Assembly (NCBI GenBank): GCA_038501625.1
Contig: JAZAYU010000037.1
Coordinates: forward strand, 5,704,001 to 5,768,000
Source of the DNA: Corbicula japonica
Lineage: Eukaryota; Mollusca; Bivalvia; Venerida; Cyrenidae
Direction: 5' to 3'
DNA: 64,000 nt
Numbering within the stretch: position 1 is the stretch's first letter; each line of letters begins with the position of its first letter. The translations under genes and the position numbers were made by a program. The notes below the pieces were generated by a model. It had not been told where the DNA came from. It saw only the letters and a program-made list of their open reading frames with translations, and searched no databases. Shown here in pieces: positions 23,545-37,000 of this stretch.

Positions 23545-24600
23545 AATTTCTTAACGTTGGTTTTTGAAAGAACAACTATGCTTTTGTTTTGACCGGTGTC
23601 ATATTCCCAGTATATACATTATTAAAAATAATGTTTGTAATGATATGTTCTAATTTTGTTTTGGGAATAGCTCAAATATCTTTCTCCTGGAAAGTTTGTG
23701 CTTTGCACGACCCAAGGAGCATGTTTGCAGCCCTTATTGAACATTCGCCAAGCCGCCACTTCTGCGCAAGTTTTATTTGCAAAGGTTTTGGCTAACACAG
23801 CTTAATGACTGAGACAGAAAAAAACTAACATTAGCTGTCACTTAACAACTAAGCAACACCCAACATCAACTGTCACGTTTGTACGGGATTAACGAGCCAT
23901 AATAGACAGATATATACAGACATAGGGACCTGCATTTAACAAACAACAACAACAACAACCAGCAACAACAACAACAAAAACAACAACAACAAACAAAACA
24001 AAAACAAGCACCTCTTGACCGCGATGTCGAAAATGTTTTGGTAATTTTGTCCAGATTTTATACACATAATTTGTTCTTCTTACATTATTTTTGTATTTCG
24101 TAGTTTATCAACATTATATTATTTTTTGGCGAAAAGAATCCTGTGATTTAATAACGTTTCCTATGTTTGAATTTTTGATTTGTCTTTTTTTTGTGTGCAA
24201 AATAGTGTGTGATCTTTTTGCGCAAAAGTTGACGTTGTTTATATTGCTATGTGACGTCTTTTTTACGCCAAACGGCGACGTTGTTTAGTACGTTAATATC
24301 ATATCATTTTCATCCGCCAAATAGACATTGTTTATAACAGATGTTGATAAAATAACATTCACCTGAAGAAGAGTCAAATAAACTTGAAACGCGTAATGAA
24401 ATATTGGAGTTTGTCTTCTTTTATTAATTTATACACATAACTTGAATTAATCATCTATAAAATGGTTGCGGGGTAAGGCCATATGACTATCATACTACGG
24501 TCATTTTAAAACAAAACCGAAAAAAACAAAAAAAAAACAAATGAAATGCACATGTTTGATCAGTTTGCGAGATAAGGTGCCGGAGGACAGATTTCGCCAG
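23545..24600. repeat. Repeat unit 2 of the local duplication, interrupted
   Basis: Second copy of 22364-23139, with (CAA)n at 23941-24006. About 360 bp not present in unit 1 are inserted at roughly 24060-24420, after which homology resumes at ACACATAACTTGAA. Confidence 0.78.
24060..24420 (+). mobile_element. Insertion with a hammerhead-like 3' motif (possible retroelement end)
   Basis: This segment interrupts repeat unit 2 and is absent from unit 1. Near its right end CTGAAGA (24363-24369) and GAAAC (24386-24390) enclose a GAGT/ACTT stem with a 7-nt loop, the arrangement of a hammerhead ribozyme core around helix II. Hammerhead-like motifs are known in Penelope-like elements, so this may be a truncated end of one. 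No coding sequence is present. The call is tentative. Confidence 0.4.
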
Positions 24601-24951
24601 ATGTTTATCGCCGATAAAACAATACGTTCGATGTAACTCTTCTCTATCGGTGTTGGATGGTCTCTTTCAAGTGGAAATGCACTTTTAACCTTCGCTCTGT
24701 GCTATATAATACCGCAACAAGTGGAAGGACACTTGAGGACTAGTACCTTATACCAGCAGATGGTGACTGTTTTTAGTCATAGGGAAGTTACGTGCTCAAC
24801 TTTTAGTGTAATTTAGAAATCTACATAAGATAAAAAGACAGTTTAAAATATTTTGGCTATCAGCAAAATCATTATCATAGATAAGTTCAGTTGCGTAAAT
24901 TTACATTTTGAGGAAGTTTTATATTATATAAAATTGAAGCAATAAATAAAA
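24601..24951 (+). promoter_or_regulatory. Probable promoter and 5' UTR of CA gene B
   Basis: The region immediately upstream of the gene B start. TATA-like words occur at 24702-24710 (CTATATAAT) and 24921-24934; the first leaves room for a 5' UTR of about 220 nt and is more likely. The start codon context is AAAATG. No transcript evidence, so a further upstream exon is possible. Confidence 0.35.
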
Positions 24952-25021
24952 ATGCAACAAGTTCAATTTGTTGTCAGTGTCACACTTGTCGCATTGATTG
25001 GAGAAGTACTGTCCAGTGCTG
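24952..25021 (+). CDS. CA gene B exon 1 (signal peptide)
   Basis: ATG at 24952 follows an A-rich leader. It encodes MQQVQFVVSVTLVALIGEVL and three more residues, then one base before donor GTAAGT. A classical signal peptide with likely cleavage near SSA. Joining in phase 1 to the next exon gives the expected carbonic anhydrase N-terminus. Confidence 0.88.
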
Positions 25022-28000
25022 GTAAGTTAATTTCATTTTCTCTTTTATTTCGGCTACAAGTAAATTTTATAATTAAAGCTTAATAATAAGTAATTGCTTG
25101 AGAGAATATACTAAAACACACAACTGTTATCGTACGTTTAAAATAAATATGCAATTTTTAAAACTTTTATATTAGTTTCAACCCTGTAGTTATCCAGGCA
25201 GTGATTACATTCTAGCAATAACTTCTCTACTTTTATTTATTAAAATATTGTAGATTTTAATTTCAATTTACTCTTAAAATAACATTATAAATAGTACTTA
25301 AATAACACTTAATCACAAATATATTTCCCCCCCAAACTGAATAACTATTTTGCTTACAAGCCAGTTCTGTCCACTAAAGATTTGACATAGCTTTGTCATA
25401 GAAAATATATTACAAATAGTACACGACAATTTTTTTTGCCTGTCATAATCGCGGAAAATAATTACTAGATGTAAACAATTTTGTTGAATAAAATGAAAAT
25501 ATACTATAAGTAATTCATGATGAACGACAAGTTATTATCTAAGATTTGCAGCGCTTTAAGGAAGTTACGACGGATAAGGTTTCACATTCCTTTAGTAATA
25601 CTTTATAGAGTCAACTATTATCATTAAAACAACCATGTGTTAGTGACTCGCTTTAAACAGAGGCTATCTTGATCCAAAGACCGCTCGTATCTTCATTGAC
25701 ACTTTGTAATTACTCCCTTTAATTGCCTTGCAAGACCATTTCAGCAGCTTAGCTTAAGTTTTCGGTTGGCATGGTAAAGTTCTTATAACAGCGGAATGAA
25801 AATACGAATATACCATATTCATTCAGCCAGCAGACTGTTCAAACTAGCAGAATGAAAGTATTTTCTGCTGCTGGTCTGCCCGGTCTGCTGGCAGAATAAA
25901 AATATGTTCATTCATATTTCCTTTCTGTTGGTCTGCCCAGTCTGCTGGCAGAATAAAAATATGTTCATTCATATTTCCTATCTGTTGGTCTGTCCAGTCT
26001 GTTGGCAGAATGAAAATATGTTCATTCATATTTTCTATCTGCTGGTCTGCCTAGTCTGCTAGCAATATCACTCATATCTTTATCCTAATGGTTTGCCCAG
26101 TGCCCAAGGTTATAAAACTGAGCATGGAAACCAGTCTCAAATCTCAAGCATCTGATTGGCTGAAATGGCGACTGGTCGCCATTTCATCCAATCAGATGCT
26201 TGAGATTTGAGACTGGTTTCCAATCTCAGCTTTATAACCTTCAGCCCAGTCAGTTGGGAGAATGAAACTATTTTCATTCTGCTCCTCTGCCACTCTGCCG
26301 AGTTTGTTCGGTTGCAGTAGCTGCGTATACAATTCGGGGTTGCAATATTTTTCCACAAGACCTTCTCCTGGCTAACTTATATCTCATTTAAAACCATTAC
26401 AAGTTTCTGAACTAACACATTGAAAACATATAACCACTATTCTGACTCATTTTCGTTTATCAGTATTAACAATGTGATTCTTGCGGATTAATATATGCAA
26501 ATTTTGCAAAACACCAAGTAAGTCCATGAAGGATAAAACTGATTAATGAGTTTTCAATAATCTCTGTCATGTACTGGCACCCTGAATAAGTGTGATGTAT
26601 TGGTCATTAATTCGATTAACTGTTCATAGATTATGCTATCAGTAATATCTTCATATAATAGCGTTAAGTTTAGACCACGAGCGGATTGCAGATGTTTCCG
26701 GTTGGTTTGTATCTGCACTTAAGTCAAATATGACTTTCAGGGTCGGAACCATAGGGATGGGGTAAATTAGATATCTCGAACCCCTTTTTGGGTAGCAATA
26801 TTTATGTTTCATGGGGTTTTTGTCCAGAACATTGGACATAATCGTGTAACAACCCTTAGATTGCAGCAAAACGAACGACTTTATGGAAATCTTAAATCCG
26901 ACCTAACATGATAACGGTAATTGATATAACACATGTAATTGAGAATCGTATAATATAATATCGTGAACCGGTCGCTTGCAGTTCCTGGAGGAAAACAACA
27001 TTCCATCTAAGTCATAGTTTGTTATTTCCACATGTAATTTCCGTGCGCACGTTATCTCAAATTCGTGAGCAAAACTGTTATTTGAAAAAAAAATCACGTT
27101 TATTTTCTTAATCCACGTTAGTATAGCAACGCGGATATTGTGAAAAGACGTGATCTTAAAGCAGTTTGTTTCTGATTTGAAGATAACGTCGAATAGGTTT
27201 TTGTCTGTATATACAACATGAGGCTATGTTCGATACTTATTTAACACTTGACATTTTGTCTTAATGAAAAAGAATCTACGATTTCTAAAATACAACTTTG
27301 AGAAATGTAACACGTAACCATTTACGCGTAATTTTTGTCACTACAGTTTTTCATATATTTTGTGTAATGTAAAATTCGTTTGGTAGCTGAGTGAGTCTGA
27401 TAGAACTGTATGTAATCCGCGCCGTCTCATCAGGATATACACTGTTGCTTTTTTGATTTATTAGATTTTTTCTGATAAAAGCCATTTTATCGCCACGAAG
27501 CAGATCCTGCTCATGCGGCACGGATGAACCCAAAACAAAATGGTATATATTAAAAGCTCGGTGAAATATAGATTTGAAAATATAAATTTCTTTGGTGGTT
27601 CTGTTTAGGATATATCTAAATATAATTTTTTGTTTAAAATCTGAATTTCTCCTCTTCTTTTCCTATCACTAGTTGGCATGTTGTTACATCATCAATGAGT
27701 ACATCATATACATAAACAGAATGTACTAATTGAAGTTTTAATCATTCAAACAAAAACGCTTACTAATACAAGTCATATAAAGTACACTGCATAATAATTA
27801 TACCAATTTTCCATCCACAAAACAGGCCAAAATTAACAATAAATGTACCCAACCCTTTTGTGTATAACCATATATAAATCACTGAAAGCTATGTTGAGGT
27901 TAGAATTTGACGCTAGCTGCTGATAATATAGATACAATTAGAATAAAATTAACATATGTAATATGATCAGAAAACGGCAATATCTGATTGCTTGACAAGC

Positions 28001-31000
28001 TCAGAATATTTTCCCCTGAAGACAATGTACAATCACTAAATCTTTTTATTTGTCAATACATGTATTTATGATATCTAGTTCGTTTACCCTTTTCTTGTGT
28101 TCAAAATAATATGCACTGGTAGTTTTTTTGAGTTGTGAGTCTGTTTTACTTCGTTTACTTTTTGTTATAAGAGGCTTGTTCATTCTTATTTAAAGGTGCT
28201 AAAAATTATTACCTACACATCGTTTATAGTGGCATTGACTATTTTCACAGGATATGTTTCCCTTCCACTCTTACAGTACATGCATAAGTGTGTGTGGTGA
28301 GATTTCCCACCAAATGTATCAAGTTAAAGAGTCAGACGCAAAATTTCCATAAAAGGGGTTCGTTTGCGACAGTCGTATAAGAGTTGAAGCCTATTTTCCA
28401 TCTTTCTGGCCAACATCCCTATTAAATTTAAATATTTCTTCCCGAAAAGGGGGGTCGAACAACCATTATGAAGCCCTCTGAGTCTGCCGCTGAAATAATA
28501 TTAAAAATAAATTCAAGTGTTTGTATAAGTTTAAAGATTTTCACATCGACGATTGGCTCATATTTTTCTGGGTCCAATATCATAAAACAAAATCTGGTGA
28601 CCAGTCTTAAATTTCAAGCATCTGACCAGTCGATATTTCAGTCAATCAGATGCTAAAGATTTGAGACTAGTCATCCTCCAAACATAGGATTATCACGTGG
28701 TCATTTGTCGTGATTTTTTATTGCTTTTCTTTTTTAACTTCACTTGTCTTTAATAATTTTTATCAGTTTTGTGAAATCCTAGTTTGTTCTATCATATTTT
28801 ATCTTCTGTAGAAAAACAACGTAATATTTAAATACAAATCTCTGTCTAATTGAAGAACTATTTTAACTAGATCAAACCAGGAATCTAGTCTACGGTAGTC
28901 TAGATTCCTGTTCAAACGGAAGTGAGAAAAATCATGGGACTTTCAAGATATCAGATATCGGTTGATTGACAGATGACCTGTACTTTCTTGTTGTAACTTG
29001 AATAGTAAAACACTTATCTTTAAAGGCATATAAGTTAACTCCTTATCAAATGGTAACAGCTTTAAGTGTCAGTCTTTTTGTAATATGACGTTTATATAGG
29101 GCAAATTGTTTATACTATTATAGATCATAACATCTTATAATCAGGGCATTTTTTCCATATATTGCGTATCATTTCTTTACTATCAGTGTGTCAGTAGGAA
29201 ATGCGGTTTACTAAACATGCAGGCCATACTAGCCATCTAATACCTCCAAAATGCCTAAAGAATGGGAACTTTTTGTGTCGGCCATTGTCTGACTAGCTCG
29301 AGTAGGAACAAAGCCCGAGTAGGAACACTCTGTGATGCAGCCATAAACTGTGTCGGAAAACTACATGCTCATGTGCCATTAGAACACAATGAAACCTCCT
29401 ATTTAAGCAAAAAAATGCAATAAAAAATGGAGGAGTTGACAATTTTGAGTTATTTTTTCCTCGGAAATCCATAAACTTAATTGACCAGTCATTGTATAAT
29501 AGCATCAATAGAGGATAAAACAGTTACCGACCGGAACGAGCCGAAAAAACGGTCTCTGGATCTTCTCACCCGATTCCGGCAGACAGAGACTTCCATTTCT
29601 CTCAGTGCATTATAAATTTTCTCTGGCAGTAAACTTTATGACCGCAATATAAAAATAATCGAGGAAATGGTACCTCTTGTGGTATGGTTAATTGTTAAAG
29701 AAAAAAGATTCGTTGGGTAAAATGATTTCTGAAATGTCAGTACTCTTGCACTTACGTATATAAAATGAATTATTAAAGTGTTTGGAATAAATTTGAAATA
29801 CATCACTGATGTCCTAGGAAAATTGATATACCCAATACCAATTGTTTGCATTTATTTTTTTATTTTAATTAGTTCACTTGATAGCTGCAGTAGAAAAGTG
29901 GAAACTAATAAAATTTAAAGCGAAACGAATTCCGCCGGATGTAAGTGATACCGGAAGTTGTTCGTGACTTGTAGGACTTTAATATTACGCATATCTGTTG
30001 ACATGCGCACTCGCAGAAATACAAATAAAATGTTTACATTAAGGCATGTATGTACTTTCTATATTAAAATCCTCCAAATTCGTTTCTGTTTTGGTCAATT
30101 TAATTCAATTTCAAAGAGCTTTGGGTTTGAAACTCACAATGTGGGATTTTTAAATGTACGAATATTTGTTGCAAGTTTTCTTATGAACATGACATGAACA
30201 ATATTGTTTATAATTTTACCCACTCTCTTACACTATCGGCTCATTACATTCACCTCTGTTAGGCTGGGACTACTTTCAACTACTTTTACTTTAACTAAAG
30301 AAATAGTTCACCAATAACATTTACAATAGTTTGGGTTTCTTCGGTTTTAATGAAAGATAGTGAAGATTTCATTCATTTCTTTTACCCCAAACTTTCAAAT
30401 TCATAATTTATGACTGTATAAAATAAGGCTGCCGGGTTTGGTAAAAAATCTTGACATTGAGCCTTTCGCAGAGATGTAAAGTGATTGTAAGGAACGACAA
30501 CTCTGCGAAGGAGATTGAATTTTACCCTTTAGCATTGCCGTTACGATATAAATACGACGATGCAGGAATTTCGCATGGAACAGAAAGTAGAACAAAGACC
30601 TCATTTGATCACTGACATCCTTACGCATCTTCAATAGATTTACCCAGTTAGTGATTTATATGTACGAAATAAAAGTCGGTTAGCCTTTGTATGTCTATGT
30701 TCGTTTTCACCCTCGTTTAACTATATATTTTTATTATTACATCATGTTGTCATATGACCCGAAAGTATAATATAAAAAGTTGAAAAATGTTAGCATTTTA
30801 ATGAGCATTCACAAATTATATTGGTCGCGAAATACTAACATTCTTTGAATTTTGGATAATGTTACTGCTTTGAAAATCAACATCAGTGTAACATTAGTGT
30901 AACGGTCATAGTATATTATTTTACAAAAAATTAGTTAAAACAAACAGTTAACTTACTAACATGTACTTCCTTCCGGATGCTGACTTTTGAAGCAATTTAA

Positions 31001-34000
31001 TGCAATTCTATCTACCGATATCCGCTCAAGTTATTAAAAATGCGCATCTAAGGTTCCCCAAAACGAGTAAAATGAAACAAAAAATCACGCACTGCCTAGG
31101 TGATAATAAAAAATCTAAATTAATGGAACGTCATTGTGAAATTACTAATATATTGTTGCAGATAATGAGTTGCACTCATTATTAATCACACCCCCTTCAT
31201 TAACCGTTCAGTGTTGAAGATAATAAAAGTGAGATTTGAAACCAGTCTCAAATCTTATGCATCTGATTGGCTTAAAAGGCGACCAGTCGCCGGTTGCTCC
31301 ACAACCAAAAACAATCTAGAGAGAAGGTGCTGTTTTGTAAGTATGGTCAAGTTTTACGATGGCTTTCTGAAATGTACCAAGTTTATATTTGGCAAGATCA
31401 ACTCTATGATGAATTTTCTAACACCATCTAATAAATATCATAACATAACATAAACTTTATTGGCGTATAATAGCTTTAAGCAAATTTATAGCCACAAAGT
31501 AATACATGTATAATAAAGACATGAAAATCAAAGACGTAACAAATTTTCCAAGATTTTTTTTCCAGAAGTTACAGAAATACATATGATAAGTTATAGCAAT
31601 ATCGGTGCGCGTTCGCAGTCAAAGCGTCTAAGACTGAGAATTTATTTCTAACGGATAAAAATAACAAAAACCGTGAACTATCTCAATTATCTAAAATAAC
31701 TGGTGAAGAATAATTGAAAGATATCTCAGTTATTTAAAATATTTCAGTTTTTTTAACTAACATATGCCTAAAGGGCATTCGTTTTGACATGAGCTAAATT
31801 AGCTTAACAGACACCAGTCTACATGAAACCCCCACCACTTTTATACCACGTGTAACCCAATTATTTTGACTTTAGATTTTCAAGTTTGTTTAAACTTAGT
31901 CAAAATTCATCTAAACAGAAAATGAAATTAGAGTCAACATGATGAATCATGATTTGCCCTTCATGTAGGTGAAAGACGATAATAAAAAGTATCCCATATA
32001 AAATCTGTTATCATGTTTCAGACGGCGGGCAATCGTAGCTGGGCCAGACCTTTTAATTTTCATACAAGCCTCCGAATAAACAATTACTTAAAATACTTAA
32101 GTATATTTGTCCGAACTTGTCTTGAAGAACTTCTATAATAATATTATAGAAGGCTACTTATTTCAAAGTGCCATAAAATCATCGAACAACGATCACGATA
32201 TTATAAAATTACACCGACATCACAATGTTTGCTTACAATGGTTACAGTCGCCATCCTAAGAAGTCATAATTTTAATATTAACATTTCAGCTTTTTGTTTT
32301 ACTGGGTACTTGAAAAATTCTAATTTATTCGAGTTTTTGTGATATATAGTTTCGCCACATATCGATGTAAGGAAGTCTTTGCTTTATAGTGACAAGGGGT
32401 GATATATTCAAAGATTGAAAATAATTCAGTGGTCATTGTTAATTTAACTAAGTACTATAGAAAATTCCATCGTCAGAATTGCATCATCGGGGGAGTTTTT
32501 ATTGACACACGCCGCTAAAAGAAGATATTTTGAAATTTGCGTCTGATAAATTGTTTTCGACAAATTAATATTTACACTTTATCATCGTCCTCTACGACGA
32601 AGTCTTATTCATCTAAAGAATCATAATGTCTGATGGTAAACAGTGTGACGTGTTACTACAAATTTCGATTTCAGTTAGAATTTGGTTTGCAACCAAAACA
32701 TCAAATACGATGCTCGGCGACTGAAATTTACCTTGAGAATAAGCGCGGGAAAGTATAATTGACAGAACGTTGTTCATTGTTAACAACGCCTTCAGGTTGC
32801 TTGACTTTAAGCCACACCGTTTGTTATTGTTTCAACATCCGAAAGGGAAATGAAAACACCGCGACAAAAATTGATTGACAGCAAAACCTAATTTTGAAAA
32901 AAAAAATACTGAGTCTTTTGATTGGAGCGGCAGTTCTAACAGTCATCGCATGACAAAAAAAAACGTGTTCGGCGTCTTGTGAAGTGCTGCAGTGCAACAG
33001 GTGTTTATGGAGGTGCTAGCTGTGCAAAAATCTAATTAAAATCGAAATTTGTAGTAGACTACGTTGAAAGTCGTGGTTACAGTCGAATCGTTCACAAGTA
33101 ATTAGATGCTGCAAAGTTTTGACGCGTCGCCAATCACGCACTGTTTCCACGAATTTCTGCGAAAAGCGTGACGTCATTTACTTTGTAGTCAACGTGGATG
33201 TTCTAACAGCTATTCGAAAATTTCGTAGTTTCACGACTTCTCCGCATATTTTCTGTGTTAATGAGAAGATTTATGTGTGTAAATATTAGGACTGAATCGA
33301 TATTTCAGGCTTCACACCCTTTAAACAACCCGACAGTTTTTCCATATCTTGTCTGGACCGTGTTATAATTTTCTCCGCCATCTTGGGAACTACTTGATCC
33401 GAATATGAACTCCCGCCGGCGGATAAAAGAAACACCGAATCCTCCCGTTATTTCAACAATCCCTTAAATTATTAAGAAGATAAAAGAAACTTAATTATGC
33501 CATTATTATCAGCTCCTAAGGATAACAATGTAGTTAACGAATTTTAATTGTTTACTGATTTGATAAGCAACGCATTATTGCCTCCTTTGAACACAACATA
33601 TTAAAGTTAATTAAAAGACAATCTCATAAATCTAATAGTGTTAGCCCATCGACAGTTAAGTTATAATTCTTTAATAATTTGATAATACGAAATGTAAAGG
33701 GAACTTTATGATATATAACTATAAATCAAATTTCCAGTTTCAAAGACATTTCTGAATACTAATACAACATACTACAAAATGAAATTTGTTTGGCATGAAA
33801 AGAAATCACTACTATTTAGGACATGAATATGTGTGCATTTTATTCTTTAGCTCCGTTTTTTTCATGTTTTAAGGTTATCATTGAGCGTCCCTTTTAAGTG
33901 CATCGCTTTTCCAAATGTTGCACTTCGCTGTGCACCCCTTAAATGTCACACCTTTTTCACTGTCTACCGCCTGTGGAATAGTCTGTATTGTAGATTGCTT

Positions 34001-37000
34001 CGCAGTACTCCTGAAAGGTATCTTCGCGGTGCAACGCCTTCTCTGTGCATCGCCTCTGCGGCGCCTTAACTGTGCAACCGCCTTCTCTGTGCATCGCCTC
34101 TGCGGCGCCTTTACTGTGCAACCGCCTTCTCTGTGCATCGCCTCTGCGGCGCCTTGACTGTGCAACCGCCATCTCTGTGCATCGCCTCTGCGGCGCTTTA
34201 ACTGTGCAACCGCCTTCTTTGTGCATCTCCTCTGCGGCGCCTTGACTGTGCATTGCCTTCTCTGTGCATCGCCTCTGCGGCGCCTTGACTGTGCAACCGC
34301 CATCTCTGTGCATCGCCTCTGCGGCGCCTTAACTGTGCAACCGCCTTCTTTGTGCATCTCCTCTGCGGCGCCTTGACTGTGCATTGCCTTCTCTGTGCAT
34401 CGCCTCTGCGGCGCCTTGACTGTGCGTCGCCTTCATTTTTTTCATCGCCTATGTGTTGCCTTCAATATACACCGCCTTCATTTTTCATGATCTAATCGGC
34501 GATTTCACTGTGTGGCGCCTTCACAGTACACCATCTTCTCTGTGGATAATGTTTGTAATATACTTGAAGACTTTGCGTTGGTATTTCACATAACTGGCAG
34601 GAAATCCTAACAAGACGAGTCTGTTTTAGTTGAGATTTAATATAAAACATTTATACTTCATTTTCAAATCATTAATATTATGATCATAGGTATAAATGGC
34701 TGTTATAAATCACCAACATTGACGATAAAATGACGCGAAGTGTCAAGACTATTCTTTGGGATTTTTGCTTACTTGTTTTTGATGCTAAGCTCAAAAATCC
34801 ACAATGTGTTTGTCTTTTTAGCTAATATTTAAATTAATTCGTCCCAATTAACCACAAGGTTCTTACCTGAGCTGTGTTTAAGCCTCATGACACGTAAAGC
34901 CGGTAACCAGATGTAAAATATCTGTAATAATAGGCAGTTGTTAATCGATTTAGAAGCTGATTCTGTTCACAATTTATTTTCTTCTCTATTCTTGTTTTGC
35001 AGGAAACGCATGGACATACAGAGGAGCATTAGGTAATAATTGTTTTCACTTTATTTAAAGGCAGATTTTCATCCGAGTATAGGAAAAATGATCGGGTGTC
35101 CGGCTTTGAAAGTTAAGAAATTAAGTTATTGACCAGCAGTTAAACCCCTCAGGGCCCTGACTTTTTCATTGTCGTTCAAAGACTGACATTATGATTTTTT
35201 TCCAGATTTAAATGTATGCATCCTAATTACTACTGAGCTAAATTTAAAGAATAGTTTGCTACAAATTTATACATGAAATGTATCGCCGGACAGTAACTAC
35301 TAAAACTGCATCTACCCAAAGAGTCGATTCTTGTTTTTTGCTAAGAATTAATGAATAATGAACGGTTGTATAAGTTGACTTGTTTGAGGAAAAAAGAATG
35401 ATAATCGGATAAAAGCAAATTTCCGTGTCTGTTCTACAACCATTACGATATTCTTATACCATTCCAACACGTCCTATAGCGTTGCTATTGTTAAACCACT
35501 TCGTTGACTTAAATTTTGTTGTTTTAGTGAATTTAAATATGTTTTGGGCGAGAAGGGTTTATAGTAAAAGGACCACATCAAGCTCAACCATCCGTATCAC
35601 GTGAACATGCAACTCCAATGATACAAACCCACAGACTGCATACTATTATTATATTCCATTTTATTTCATGATTAAGCGATATTGAAATTTCTTAATCTGA
35701 AAATTATGTCAATTTGTATTATAATCATATGTTATGTAGGTCCGGACCACTGGCATTTAGATTATCCTCACTGTGGAGGTGTGAAACAGTCACCAATCAG
35801 CATCGTTACAGATGACGTCATTGTCGACATGGAACGCCTCACGCCTTTTATCTTTAAGGGATATGACACTGTGTCAAACAACAGCGAATATACGATGGCA
35901 AATAATGGACACACAGGTATTAATAAATATCACATTGAGAGTAATGATAAAACTTAGTTATATAGAGTATAGACAGTCACAACCTGTAACAGGATATCTA
36001 GAAACATTATTCCACAACTTGCAGTCATGTGAGAAGTAATTTATGACTTGTTTTAGCCTGACTAGGGGAGACCACTATGATGTATTCTTTACTACTGTGA
36101 TGAAAAGTTGTTCCCCTCTAACACGTTTGTTTTAAGCCGATGCCGTTTTTGCTAGTCCAACTGTTCAAATGACTTGATGGCGGATTTCGGTTTTGCAAGC
36201 AGGTAAATAATTCCCGCCACGAGTGAAAACAAAGCTCCAAATATGGCTAGATAAAAGCTGGCATGTAAGTCGTTTCCATCCAAATTGTTGCCGTCCCCAA
36301 ACTTGGATCCAAACACAATAAGTGCCACTGTACCGCTCAGTGCTGAAAATGAAAAAAAAGTTGAAATCATAAGTCAGGTAGGGCACATTTCCGCTTGTGT
36401 AGTTGTCAAAAATGATCTGAAAAATCCGACACCAGGATTTCTATTAGTGTATGCGTTATTGGAATTTCAGTGTGTATTAACTATGAATATACCAGAAGTC
36501 TTCTGAAAATAATATTTTAACAGAGAAGAGAAAAGTTTATGTAGTTGTGAAGACATTAACTGAACACGATTGAGAACACAAAGACCGCGTTACCTGCAAA
36601 GAACGCCAATATTGCAGCTATGATGTAAAGGACGGCGTTATACTTGAGACAGCATAGTGCAGCACAGCCGGCAAGAAGGGCGAAAAATGCGAGAACCATA
36701 GTCAGAACCTCGAGACCAGCCGTTGCCGCCATCCAGTCTGGTGGGCTGGTACCAGCTGAAGAGTTATGGTTAAGAACAAAACATAAATGATCAGCAACAT
36801 CACACAATGCGTAGCAAGTGTTTTGAAAAAAAGGATTAACTCGACTAACTTCAGTTTACAATTGATCGGGCTGCCGGCGCAAAATTAACATTTAAACCTC
36901 CATCACCGAGTCCATATTGGTAAAAGATTTAAAGTTTAACTAAAATACATGTACGCGTTTTTTTTTTAATTTTACTTTAAATTATCATTTATAAATCCAG

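Larger units (their letters stand above)
25022..35002. other. Intron 1 of CA gene B, about 10 kb
   Basis: Holds two minisatellites, three copies of a foldback MITE and one long interspersed repeat, each listed separately. The parts 26250-28570, 28700-31210, 31300-32560 and 33350-34020 show only short open frames and no recognisable gene. The sequence near 32030-32085 (CAGACC/AATTTTCATACAAGCCTCC) resembles 7285-7345. Confidence 0.7.

Noticed and set aside
25844..26029. Minus-strand ORF with a 19-residue repeat
   Set aside because: The minisatellite period is 57 bp, so it stays in frame by arithmetic. No signal peptide, no relatives recognised, and it lies in an intron.
33878..34384. 168-codon minus-strand ORF rich in Arg, Ala and Cys
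   Set aside because: It is produced by the 44-bp minisatellite, and overlapping frames are equally open. No start context or domain.
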